The notes below the pieces were generated by a model that was given only the letters and a program-made list of their open reading frames with translations, was not told the origin of the DNA and did not search any database. Shown one piece after another: positions 1 to 6,759 of a stretch of 64,000 nt of DNA (position 1 is the first letter of the stretch; the number at the start of each line of letters is the position of its first letter). Position numbers and translations under genes: made by a program. The DNA comes from DASVUC01 sp036387255 (lineage in GTDB: Bacteria; Planctomycetota; Phycisphaerae; Tepidisphaerales; Tepidisphaeraceae): positions 28,850-92,849 of the forward strand of contig DASVUC010000311.1 of assembly GCA_036387255.1 (NCBI GenBank), read 5' to 3'.

Positions 1-810
1 CGACACTGGTCGGTCACCTCCGACGGAGACGCAAGACGCGCTCTCATGGCCCTCGAGGTAGCGGTGCTGTCCCAAGTGAACGAGCGTGGCATGGGCGTCT
101 CGCCCATGCAGGATCAGTCGCACGGGCGAGATGCCCATGCCACGCAAGAAATCTTCATCACCCTCAACGTCGCCGAACAATCCATTCAGCGCAAAGCCAT
201 CGTCTACGACGGGACCGGTGACGAGCATTACGACGCAGCTTCTGCGCTGATCAAAAGCATGAGAGGCTCCGACCCCGACGCCGCCGTCTACTGGGTCGCC
301 CGCATGCTCGAAGCCGGTGAAGATCCCCGTTTTATTGCGCGCCGCATAGCTATTCTTGCCTCTGAAGACATCGGCAACGCCGATCCCAACGCCATTCAGG
401 TTGCCGCCGCCGCCTTTGATATTGTAGAGAAAATAGGGATGCCCGAGGCGCAGCTAACTCTCGGCCAAGCCGCCATTTACATGGCAGTTGCCCCCAAATC
501 CAACGCCTCGGCCATGGCCATCTGGTCCGCCATGAGCGACGTCCGCGAAGGTCGCACCCTTCCCGTCCCCCGCCACCTCCGCGACACCCACTACAAGCAG
601 TCGAAAAAGCTTGGCCACGGCGAGGGTTACAAGTATGCTCATGATTTCGACGGTGGGTATGTCGATCAAGATTATCTCGGCGTCGATAAAAAGTACTACG
701 AACCGACGGATCGGGGCTTCGAGGCCGAAATTGTCCAGAGGCTGCACCAGTTAAGAAGCCGTTCCGCGTCGCCTGATGCAAACGGTGGCGACACGAATGT
801 GTCTGAATGA
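1..810 (+). CDS. rarA: Replication-associated recombination protein A (RarA/MgsA), C-terminal part, 5' end outside window
   Basis: RarA is a AAA+ ATPase acting at stalled replication forks together with the clamp loader and SSB. The reading frame is open from base 1, so the N-terminal ATPase core lies upstream of the window. The visible part starts in the AAA+ sensor-2 region (SDGDARRALMALE, bases 19-57) and continues through the family's C-terminal tetramerisation region: IKSMRGSDPDAA, GEDPRFIARR, ASEDIGNADP, KSNASA and PVPRHLRD all match RarA. One departure is clear: about 20 residues encoded by a palindromic repeat (bases 84-145) are inserted in frame between the sensor-2 helix and the C-terminal domain. 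The downstream gene starts within a few tens of bases, suggesting co-transcription. The family call is firm; whether the insertion affects function cannot be told from sequence. Confidence 0.95.
   Translation, partial: RHWSVTSDGDARRALMALEVAVLSQVNERGMGVSPMQDQSHGRDAHATQEIFITLNVAEQSIQRKAIVYDGTGDEHYDAASALIKSMRGSDPDAAVYWVARMLEAGEDPRFIARRIAILASEDIGNADPNAIQVAAAAFDIVEKIGMPEAQLTLGQAAIYMAVAPKSNASAMAIWSAMSDVREGRTLPVPRHLRDTHYKQSKKLGHGEGYKYAHDFDGGYVDQDYLGVDKKYYEPTDRGFEAEIVQRLHQLRSRSASPDANGGDTNVSE
84..145. repeat. Palindromic repeat family A, copy A1, inside rarA
   Basis: Two 26-base arms (84-109 and 120-145) are reverse complements with two mismatches, around a 10-base loop. The arm core is tggcatgggcgtctcgccc. 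The same arm recurs at 42731 and in decayed form at 63717. The element lies inside rarA, is read in frame without a stop, and adds the peptide GMGVSPM...GRDAHAT. It resembles REP/MITE-like small mobile palindromes. Confidence 0.9.
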
Positions 811-843
811 ATGGCCAGCCTTTGGCGAACCGAGCGAAACGTT

Positions 844-1452
844 ATGGTTGAAACACTGAACAAAGCCGCTCTTCGCAAACAGCTTAAGGACGTCCTCGCC
901 GCCATGAGCGAGGCCGACCGGCACACCAAAAGTCTGACCATCTGTAGTCTCATCACGTCGAGCCCGGAATTTGCCGCCGCTCGCGCGATCATGCTTTACC
1001 TGAGCACCCCGAGCGAAGTCGACACCGCCCCACTCGCCCTTCGCGCCTGGCAGGCGGGCAAAACGGTTGTCGTACCGAAAGTTTCATGGGATCAGCGCCG
1101 TATGCTGCCGGTGGAGATTTCTTCGCTGCACGATCAGATGACCAGCACCGGCCATGGCATTCGCGAGCCGATCGCCGGGCAGCCGATGCCGGTGGAGTTT
1201 ATTGATCTGGTGATTGTCCCGGGGCTGGGCTTCACGAATAACGGGTATCGCATCGGGCGCGGGATGGGGTTCTACGACCGGTTCCTGGCACAAAGCGATT
1301 TTGTGGGGGTTTCTTGCGGACTGGCTTTTGAAGAACAGCTCGTTGAGCAGCTTCCGCTGCTTGACCATGATATTCCGCTCAGTATGCTTGCCACTGACCG
1401 AGGCGTTCGCCGCTTCGCGTCGAATTGCATCAAAAAAGATGGACTGTGCTAG
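844..1452 (+). CDS. 5-formyltetrahydrofolate cyclo-ligase
   Basis: This cytoplasmic enzyme uses ATP to convert 5-formyltetrahydrofolate to 5,10-methenyltetrahydrofolate, returning storage folate to one-carbon metabolism. The N-terminal KAALRKQLK helix and the C-terminal signature GLGFTNNGYRIGRGMGFYDR (nucleotide- and folate-binding loop, GxGxYDR type) identify the family. I place the start at ATG 844, giving 202 residues and the usual few residues before the KAALRK helix. An upstream in-frame ATG at 811 directly abuts the rarA stop (808-810) and would give 213 residues; neither has a clear Shine-Dalgarno sequence. The tight junction suggests translation coupled to rarA. In many bacteria this gene (ygfA/fau) is placed after a regulatory RNA; I see none here. 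Confidence 0.92.
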   Translation: MVETLNKAALRKQLKDVLAAMSEADRHTKSLTICSLITSSPEFAAARAIMLYLSTPSEVDTAPLALRAWQAGKTVVVPKVSWDQRRMLPVEISSLHDQMTSTGHGIREPIAGQPMPVEFIDLVIVPGLGFTNNGYRIGRGMGFYDRFLAQSDFVGVSCGLAFEEQLVEQLPLLDHDIPLSMLATDRGVRRFASNCIKKDGLC

Positions 1453-1514
1453 TAGCCTGTTGACGGTTTAACGCGGCAACGGCGACTGGCCAACCAGAGA
1501 ACATGGAGGTTCTC

Positions 1515-2702
1515 ATGAGCCGCACGCGCCGAACGAGTCGGTGGCTGATTGCCGTTACCGCAGTTGTGCTCGCCCTGGGGCTAACCTTTTGGTTCAGCAA
1601 GAGACCCACGCCGAAGAAGGCCGCATCCGCGCCCGCGACGCAGCCGGTTAAATCGCAGCTTGCGCCCGCACCAATTCTGGCTGCCGTGACGGTTGCGCCC
1701 GTCGCCAACACACCGGCAACGCAGCCCGCGCCCGGGTCGGTCCAGGCGCCACAGCCACTGGTGATGACCACGCCGGGACTGGCTGCGCCCGGGAATCAGC
1801 CAAGTCCGCAGGCGCAAGCGCCGATGAACAACGTCCAACTCGCCTTGAACGCCCAGCCTGCCGGTTCTCATCCTGCGGCCTCGGCCATGACGGTGGTGCC
1901 GCTGAATGTGCCGGCGACGCAGCCGGCGCGGGCGGCTTCGACGCAGCCGCTGGTGGATGCGAAAGCCAAAATCGATGCAAACCAGTTGCTGGATGCGCGC
2001 GGAATCCTGAATGATGCGCTGGCGGCGGGGAAGCTGTCGGATGCCGATGCGGCGGCGGCGAAAGAGATGATGAAGACGATCAACCAGACGGTGATCTTCT
2101 CGAAGAAGCACTTTCCGGATGACGAGTACGTGGGCAACTACGTGGTGAAGGATCGGGATCGGCTGAAAAAGATCGGCGATGCGCACGAGGTGCCCTGGGA
2201 ACTGCTGGCGAAGATCAACAACATTGACGCGAGCAAGATGCAGGCGGGCCGGTCGATCAAGGTGATCAAGGGCCCGTTCCACGCGGTGGTGAACAAGAAG
2301 AAGTTCACGATTGAGTTGTATCTGGGCGCGCCTCCGGGAGAGCGTGGCGCTTTGTTCGTCACGAGCTTTGCGGTGGGACTGGGGAAAGATGATTCGACGC
2401 CAACCGGCGTGTGGATGTGCAACACGACCAAGACGCGCAAGCCGGTTTATTACTCGCCGCGGAATGAAGGAGTGATCGAGGCGGACGATCCGGCGAATCC
2501 GCTGGGCGGTTACTGGATCGGCCTGACGGGAATTGATGGACAGGCGGTGGGGGCGAAGTCATACGGCATCCATGGCACCATTCATCCGGAGTCGATCGGG
2601 AAGATGGAGTCGATGGGTTGCATCCGGCTGAAGAATGAAGACATCGCGCAGGTGTTTGATCTGCTGGTGCCGGAGAAGAGCATGGTGGTGGTGAAAGACT
2701 AA
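1515..2702 (+). CDS. LysM domain L,D-transpeptidase (YkuD family)
   Basis: Predicted envelope enzyme that forms or exchanges 3-3 peptidoglycan cross-links or attaches proteins to the wall. The 395-residue protein has a membrane anchor at about residues 9-28, a long Ala/Pro/Thr-rich linker with recurring ATQP tetrapeptides (to about 145), an alpha-helical segment, a LysM domain (about 209-253) and a C-terminal YkuD domain. The catalytic signature is intact: His353 in YGIHGT and Cys369 in SMGCIR. The start is set at ATG 1515, because GGAGG at 1505-1509 lies five bases ahead; an in-frame ATG at 1503 would place that site inside the gene. A terminator follows at 2737. This fits a planctomycete with a conventional peptidoglycan wall. 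Confidence 0.93.
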   Translation: MSRTRRTSRWLIAVTAVVLALGLTFWFSKRPTPKKAASAPATQPVKSQLAPAPILAAVTVAPVANTPATQPAPGSVQAPQPLVMTTPGLAAPGNQPSPQAQAPMNNVQLALNAQPAGSHPAASAMTVVPLNVPATQPARAASTQPLVDAKAKIDANQLLDARGILNDALAAGKLSDADAAAAKEMMKTINQTVIFSKKHFPDDEYVGNYVVKDRDRLKKIGDAHEVPWELLAKINNIDASKMQAGRSIKVIKGPFHAVVNKKKFTIELYLGAPPGERGALFVTSFAVGLGKDDSTPTGVWMCNTTKTRKPVYYSPRNEGVIEADDPANPLGGYWIGLTGIDGQAVGAKSYGIHGTIHPESIGKMESMGCIRLKNEDIAQVFDLLVPEKSMVVVKD

Positions 2703-2736
2703 GCTCGAAGCACGAGGTCCGATCCGAAATAAACAG

Positions 2737-2777
2737 AAGAGGCGTTGCAACCGGGTTGCAGCGCCTCTTGGTTTTCT
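2737..2777 (+). terminator. Rho-independent terminator after the L,D-transpeptidase
   Basis: A 15-base-pair stem with one wobble pair (aagaggcgttgcaac at 2737-2751 with gttgcagcgcctctt ending at 2769) is followed by ggttttctc. It ends the rarA/cyclo-ligase/transpeptidase strand before the convergent nuclease gene. Confidence 0.8.
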
Positions 2778-2879
2778 CACGGCTACCGATCAATGAAATG
2801 ACTGCCGTCACCTTGAGCTTTTGCGTCTCCTTGGTTTTGCCCGCCAGGGTCCCCTCTCACCTCTCCCGGGCGACGCGCG

Positions 2880-3542
2880 CTACAGGGATCGCATTGAAAA
2901 GCTTAACAACACGTGCATGAGCGAAATAATCCTCTTGCTGTGCTGCTGCTCATGATCCGAGCGAAAGACGTGCGGGTGCGATCTGAACAGATCATGTCTC
3001 GACCACGCCCGCCGGATGTTCGTTTCGACTAGCTTGTGCGAGCTAAACAAACCTTCAAGCAATCGGGCGCAGTCTTCCTCGCACCCGTCTACGACATAAC
3101 CGACCATTGCGCCGCGCGAATGACCGCTTGAATACTTCTCGGTGACGAAGCGGACGACGCCGTCATCAATGTACTTCTTTGCTGGCGTAATCGACGACGC
3201 AGAGACCTTCTTGCATTCGATGGCAAAGTAATCGGTCTTCCGCCAAGCGTTATAACTTACCTTCACATCGATGTATCCCAGCGGCAGTGGCTCGTGACGC
3301 AGATTGCTTTGAGGTTCGCGGTCAAAATCTATATTGTCGAGTTCCCGCCGTTCCTTTTCATCGTACATCTCCTCGTACAGCACATCGGTAATTTCATCCT
3401 CTGTGCTCGTAGCGGTCACGACTTTGCTGCTGACGACCGCAGGCCATGACGCGACGAGCACGTCAACGACTGTACATAGCAGCGCGTCCGAGATATCGAC
3501 TCGTAAACGTCCAACTGATTCGCCAGCATTCTTCTCTGGCAT
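2880..3542 (-). CDS. PD-(D/E)XK nuclease-like protein, putative restriction subunit
   Basis: A 220-residue protein without membrane segments. I see a nuclease-like core: Asp92 in GYIDVKV, then Glu109-Cys-Lys111 in YFAIECKK, which matches the D-(X)n-ExK layout of PD-(D/E)XK restriction endonucleases (strand, acid, turn, strand, ExK). The start is ATG 3542, which overlaps the TAA stop of the preceding reading frame by one base (TAATG), typical of translational coupling; an upstream GTG at 3608 is in frame but lies inside the previous gene. Being last in the operon behind an N6-adenine methyltransferase suggests it is the cleavage subunit of a type II-like restriction-modification system. I do not recognise a specific restriction enzyme family, so the nuclease role is an inference from motif and context. 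Confidence 0.65.
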   Translation of the reverse strand: MPEKNAGESVGRLRVDISDALLCTVVDVLVASWPAVVSSKVVTATSTEDEITDVLYEEMYDEKERRELDNIDFDREPQSNLRHEPLPLGYIDVKVSYNAWRKTDYFAIECKKVSASSITPAKKYIDDGVVRFVTEKYSSGHSRGAMVGYVVDGCEEDCARLLEGLFSSHKLVETNIRRAWSRHDLFRSHPHVFRSDHEQQHSKRIISLMHVLLSFSMRSL

Positions 3543-4180
3543 TATGGCCCCCGTAGATGATCGGCGATGACTGCGTCGGCGTCGTTCAGAGCCGCTGAAC
3601 GCGACCACGAGCGCTGGTGGTCAGGTTTGAGGATATAAAAGCGGTTTTGGTCATAAATGCGAAGGTGCCGACGAGTGTAGAGCCCTTCGGCAAGTTCCGC
3701 ATGAAGCCCCGCTTCGATGCGCGAGAGCGCTGCATCGAGGTCACCTACTTCAACAATCTCTGCTTCTCCATGCGCGTTGTCCTCGAACGCAAACTCAATC
3801 ACCCGCAAGGATCTGCTCGGCGCGGCGGTTCCTTGAGCGCGTTTCCAGTTGTAGATCTTCGCTCGAAGCCCAAGATCGCTTCCGGCAGCAAAGAGCGGCT
3901 GAATGCCGCGCATCAGCCATTCTGCGTACTGTTTGAGCGACTCTGTCGAACAGCTCTTTAGAGCAATTGACTTCTCATGCGTGCGCTGGAAGTCGATAGT
4001 GAGTCCAACCATGTCCTCGATCAGGACCCGGTCTCGGCGTGACAATCCATAAAGATCGTACGCGGCATGGTCTAGAGACTGCCAGAAATTCGTCGCATCA
4101 TCGCCCCGGTAATCGCGAAGCGACTGCTCCGCTTCCAGCAGAGCCTCGACCGCCGCTGGAGACGCCGAGTCTATTTTGGG
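3542..4180 (-). CDS. C-terminal part of the DNA methyltransferase, in the -1 frame
   Basis: This 212-codon stretch continues the methyltransferase upstream, shifted by one base. Read from CCC AAA at 4180-4175 it runs directly on from the ...WMEIPIPK end of the upstream protein. Its content looks like the normal tail of Eco57I-class methyltransferases: YDLYGLSRRDRVLIEDMV and, near the end, YILKPDHQRSWSRSAALNDA. No convincing independent start exists: the nearest starts are a TTG at 4234 and internal GTGs inside the upstream gene, without a ribosome site. It is therefore either made by -1 ribosomal frameshifting at the CCCAAAA heptamer (4174-4180) or is the remains of a frameshifted gene. Its stop overlaps the start of the nuclease gene. 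Confidence 0.8.
   Translation of the reverse strand, partial: PKIDSASPAAVEALLEAEQSLRDYRGDDATNFWQSLDHAAYDLYGLSRRDRVLIEDMVGLTIDFQRTHEKSIALKSCSTESLKQYAEWLMRGIQPLFAAGSDLGLRAKIYNWKRAQGTAAPSRSLRVIEFAFEDNAHGEAEIVEVGDLDAALSRIEAGLHAELAEGLYTRRHLRIYDQNRFYILKPDHQRSWSRSAALNDADAVIADHLRGP
4171..4180 (-). promoter_or_regulatory. Candidate -1 ribosomal frameshift site (C CCA AAA then TAG)
   Basis: On the coding strand the end of the methyltransferase frame reads ATC CCA AAA TAG. The seven bases CCCAAAA (4180-4174) fit X XXY YYZ, and the zero-frame stop TAG (4173-4171) follows at once. Slipping back one base gives CCC AAA ATA GAC and enters the frame coding the family's C-terminal domain. A short CCAGC/GCTGG stem can form about 14 bases downstream. 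The motif is exact; its use is inferred. Confidence 0.5.
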
Positions 4181-6627
4181 ATCGGAATCTCCATCCACTC
4201 TGCTTTTCGGACCTCGTATCGTTCGACGCCCCAAACTGGGCTAGTCAAGAAGAGGTAGTACGTCGCGACCGATGAATTTAAAAGACCGTTCAGGTACCGA
4301 GCTACACGATCGTTGCGCGCAGGGAAAGGAATCCCAATGAACAGGCTTGAGTAGACGAGATCTTTACGGGTATATGCGGCGACCGCTCGATTTTTGATCA
4401 GAGAGCGCGCGAACAAGACCAAGGGTGCTTTATAGATTTTGAGTGGCCGCGGCGCTTCTAGCCTCGGCAGCTCCATTTCCTTTAAGGAGTCGGTTTCTAT
4501 TCGGAGCGGCCTCAAGGCCTGTTTTATTAGAAGAGGTTGTCCGAGCATTGCGGGCGGCGTAGGTTGTGATTCCTTGCCCTTAATAAACCCGTTGTACGCC
4601 TTGGTCCCATGCTCCTTTAAAAAATGTTTGAGGGCACGATGACTTGAGAGGCGGCCAATCAAGCTCCAATCGCGTGGTCGCCCCCAAGCCGCAACCTTGA
4701 GCGCATTCTTCTCTGTAGCTGCATCCAATACCGGAAGCTGCCGCGCCGTCTCGGAATTGATTTCTAAAGCACCGTGTCGCTTGAATGATGTCGAGTACTC
4801 AACTGAATAGAGAAAGAATGTATCATGTTCTGTCGCAGGTTCATTTCTCGCGATCAGCACAATGGCCGGCTGCCGCGCCGAAGGGAACACATAGTCAAAT
4901 ACCTGGCTTAGGTTGATGACAACCTCGGGACAATAGCGGGTAAAGACCGCCTTTTTCACCTTTCGCGATTTCTTTTGATGACTAAAGAAACGAGTCGCCG
5001 CCACAATCAACCCTAAACGTGCCTTGGGTGCCGCGAAATCTTCTGCGCGGCGTATGAACGCCGGGTCTGGCGGGCTGTCATGTGCCAGCGGAAACGGGGG
5101 CACCCGGCTTGTGCAATATTCCATGTGGGTTGCGTGAGATGTCGGCGCGGTCGATCCTTTTCCCTTCGGAGATGTCCACGGCGGATTACCGACGATGACG
5201 CCAAATTGTTTCTTCTTGAAAGCTGGCGCGCTGTTGTAGCTCGCTTTCAAGTCAAAGGCGTCTTCGGCGAAGAGATTCCGACCTCTGAGGGGGCGTTCGA
5301 AACGCACAGGAATACCGTTCGCGTGTGCCGGTTCCATCTCGAGCGCTGTCATGCACAAGCTAAATGCGGCAACGTCGATCGCGTCCGACCTAATGTCGAT
5401 CCCAAAGACCTGATTAAAAAGCACCTCCCGGATGAGCCGGCGCGAAAGCTTTTCACCGGCGGCCACACGTCGAGCAACTAATCGTCGAAAGCCGTCTACA
5501 AGGAAGACTCCGGACCCGCATGACAGGTCGAGCAGCTTTGCGGTGAGCGGCACGGACCGATCCAGCGTTTGCGATAAGACTAGGTCAACGAGATTCAGGG
5601 GCGTGTAATGTACGCCTTTCTCCAGTGCCCCCTGCTCATCCTGTGCATGTAAAAAATCCTCATATACAGAACTGATGAGTTCAATCGGCACGGCCCGGAA
5701 GTCGTACGGCCAAAATCGCTGCTGCCCGGTCTGCTCCGTCTTGTTAAGAATCCTCCAGATAACGTTCAACTGCTTCGGCTTCAACAGAGGCTCAGTTCCT
5801 AGGTCGTCTCCTTCCGACAATGGAGGGAATAGGTCGCCGTCGAATTCTTCATGCATCGCCGCGAAGAATTTCCGCGTGCGATGAGCATCCGCGACGACGT
5901 CGCCAAAGCGGTGCGCTCCGCCCATGCCGTCAAAAATTCGAACCGGGAGAAACCCGCGCGCTTCAAGGAAGGCGACAAAGATCGTTTGCAATAGCAACCT
6001 ATGCGACTCTGATGGCGACAATCCGGCTGCAACCAAATTTCCAGAGGCCAGTCGCAAATCGTTCAGCAAGGCGTTGTCGACGCGGCGATCTTTGTCAATC
6101 TTCTTGCCCGTCGCACTATCCCAAAATGCACCCGACTCGATATCGCGTCGATGGAGTAGCTCCTTGTTGATCTGCTCCAAATCCCCCGCAACGGCGTGGA
6201 ATAGTTCAACCGCCGGATTCCCGAGTAACCGACTGTCTTCGGGTGGACGCTCATAAGCATTGAATACCCTTAGTTCGGTTGGGGTTACCACCCAGAGCAT
6301 TCGAGCTAAGCCATTGTTCCAGGCCAATCGATGCCACGCACCAATGCGTTCATTCAGCTTCTCTGCCGATAAACGCTCGCGAACGTGCTTAAAGTAGATG
6401 CACGAGTTGCCGGACCACTCGTAGATGTCGGTGACGTCAAGTAGTTTCGGATCCGTGAGCGCAGCGTATCGGAATGACCGGTCTATCAGACCGGTATCAG
6501 CTTTGGGAGTCGTGGTCAGATCTCGCGCGCGATAAACCCCAGCTGAGGGACGTAGGCCGCGATAAAAACCGGCCTGCTCCATCACCTGTTCATAAAGCGA
6601 GGGGCAGGAGAGTTTCTTAACCGCCAT
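4171..6627 (-). CDS. N6-adenine DNA methyltransferase of a restriction-modification system (Eco57I/TaqI-like), N-terminal 818 residues
   Basis: The protein should transfer a methyl group from S-adenosylmethionine to adenine N6. The AdoMet site is motif I, LDLSCGSGVFLVDGF, at about residues 361-378; the catalytic motif IV is GNPPW at about 478. A roughly 300-residue helical N-terminal region precedes them and a recognition-like region follows (about 560-818). The frame stops at TAG 4171 just after WMEIPIPK, but the family's usual C-terminal region continues in the -1 frame, so the intact protein would be near 1030 residues. I chose ATG 6627 (MAVKKLSCP); a TTG at 6663 also fits, and an AGGAG sits 18 bases upstream of the ATG. 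It is the first gene of a three-part operon ending in a PD-(D/E)XK protein. Target sequence is unknown. Confidence 0.88.
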   Translation of the reverse strand: MAVKKLSCPSLYEQVMEQAGFYRGLRPSAGVYRARDLTTTPKADTGLIDRSFRYAALTDPKLLDVTDIYEWSGNSCIYFKHVRERLSAEKLNERIGAWHRLAWNNGLARMLWVVTPTELRVFNAYERPPEDSRLLGNPAVELFHAVAGDLEQINKELLHRRDIESGAFWDSATGKKIDKDRRVDNALLNDLRLASGNLVAAGLSPSESHRLLLQTIFVAFLEARGFLPVRIFDGMGGAHRFGDVVADAHRTRKFFAAMHEEFDGDLFPPLSEGDDLGTEPLLKPKQLNVIWRILNKTEQTGQQRFWPYDFRAVPIELISSVYEDFLHAQDEQGALEKGVHYTPLNLVDLVLSQTLDRSVPLTAKLLDLSCGSGVFLVDGFRRLVARRVAAGEKLSRRLIREVLFNQVFGIDIRSDAIDVAAFSLCMTALEMEPAHANGIPVRFERPLRGRNLFAEDAFDLKASYNSAPAFKKKQFGVIVGNPPWTSPKGKGSTAPTSHATHMEYCTSRVPPFPLAHDSPPDPAFIRRAEDFAAPKARLGLIVAATRFFSHQKKSRKVKKAVFTRYCPEVVINLSQVFDYVFPSARQPAIVLIARNEPATEHDTFFLYSVEYSTSFKRHGALEINSETARQLPVLDAATEKNALKVAAWGRPRDWSLIGRLSSHRALKHFLKEHGTKAYNGFIKGKESQPTPPAMLGQPLLIKQALRPLRIETDSLKEMELPRLEAPRPLKIYKAPLVLFARSLIKNRAVAAYTRKDLVYSSLFIGIPFPARNDRVARYLNGLLNSSVATYYLFLTSPVWGVERYEVRKAEWMEIPIPK

Positions 6628-6759
6628 AAGCTGTACTATCGGTCCGCTCCTAACAAAATACAAAAGACCAGTTAGTCAATCAATTGACGGGGAATTCAAA
6701 GGGACAGGCACCAGTCATCCGGTGAAGCTCGTCGGTATCGACAATTGTTGTTCACTAGA

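Noticed and set aside
2845..2871. Family B-like sequence before the nuclease gene
   Set aside because: Only cctctcccggg and a CT-rich stretch match; no second arm, so chance similarity is possible.
6690..6712. attcaaagggacaggcacc between the methyltransferase and the GspK-like gene
   Set aside because: Looks like a fragment of a dispersed repeat, but there is no second copy in this window to support it.
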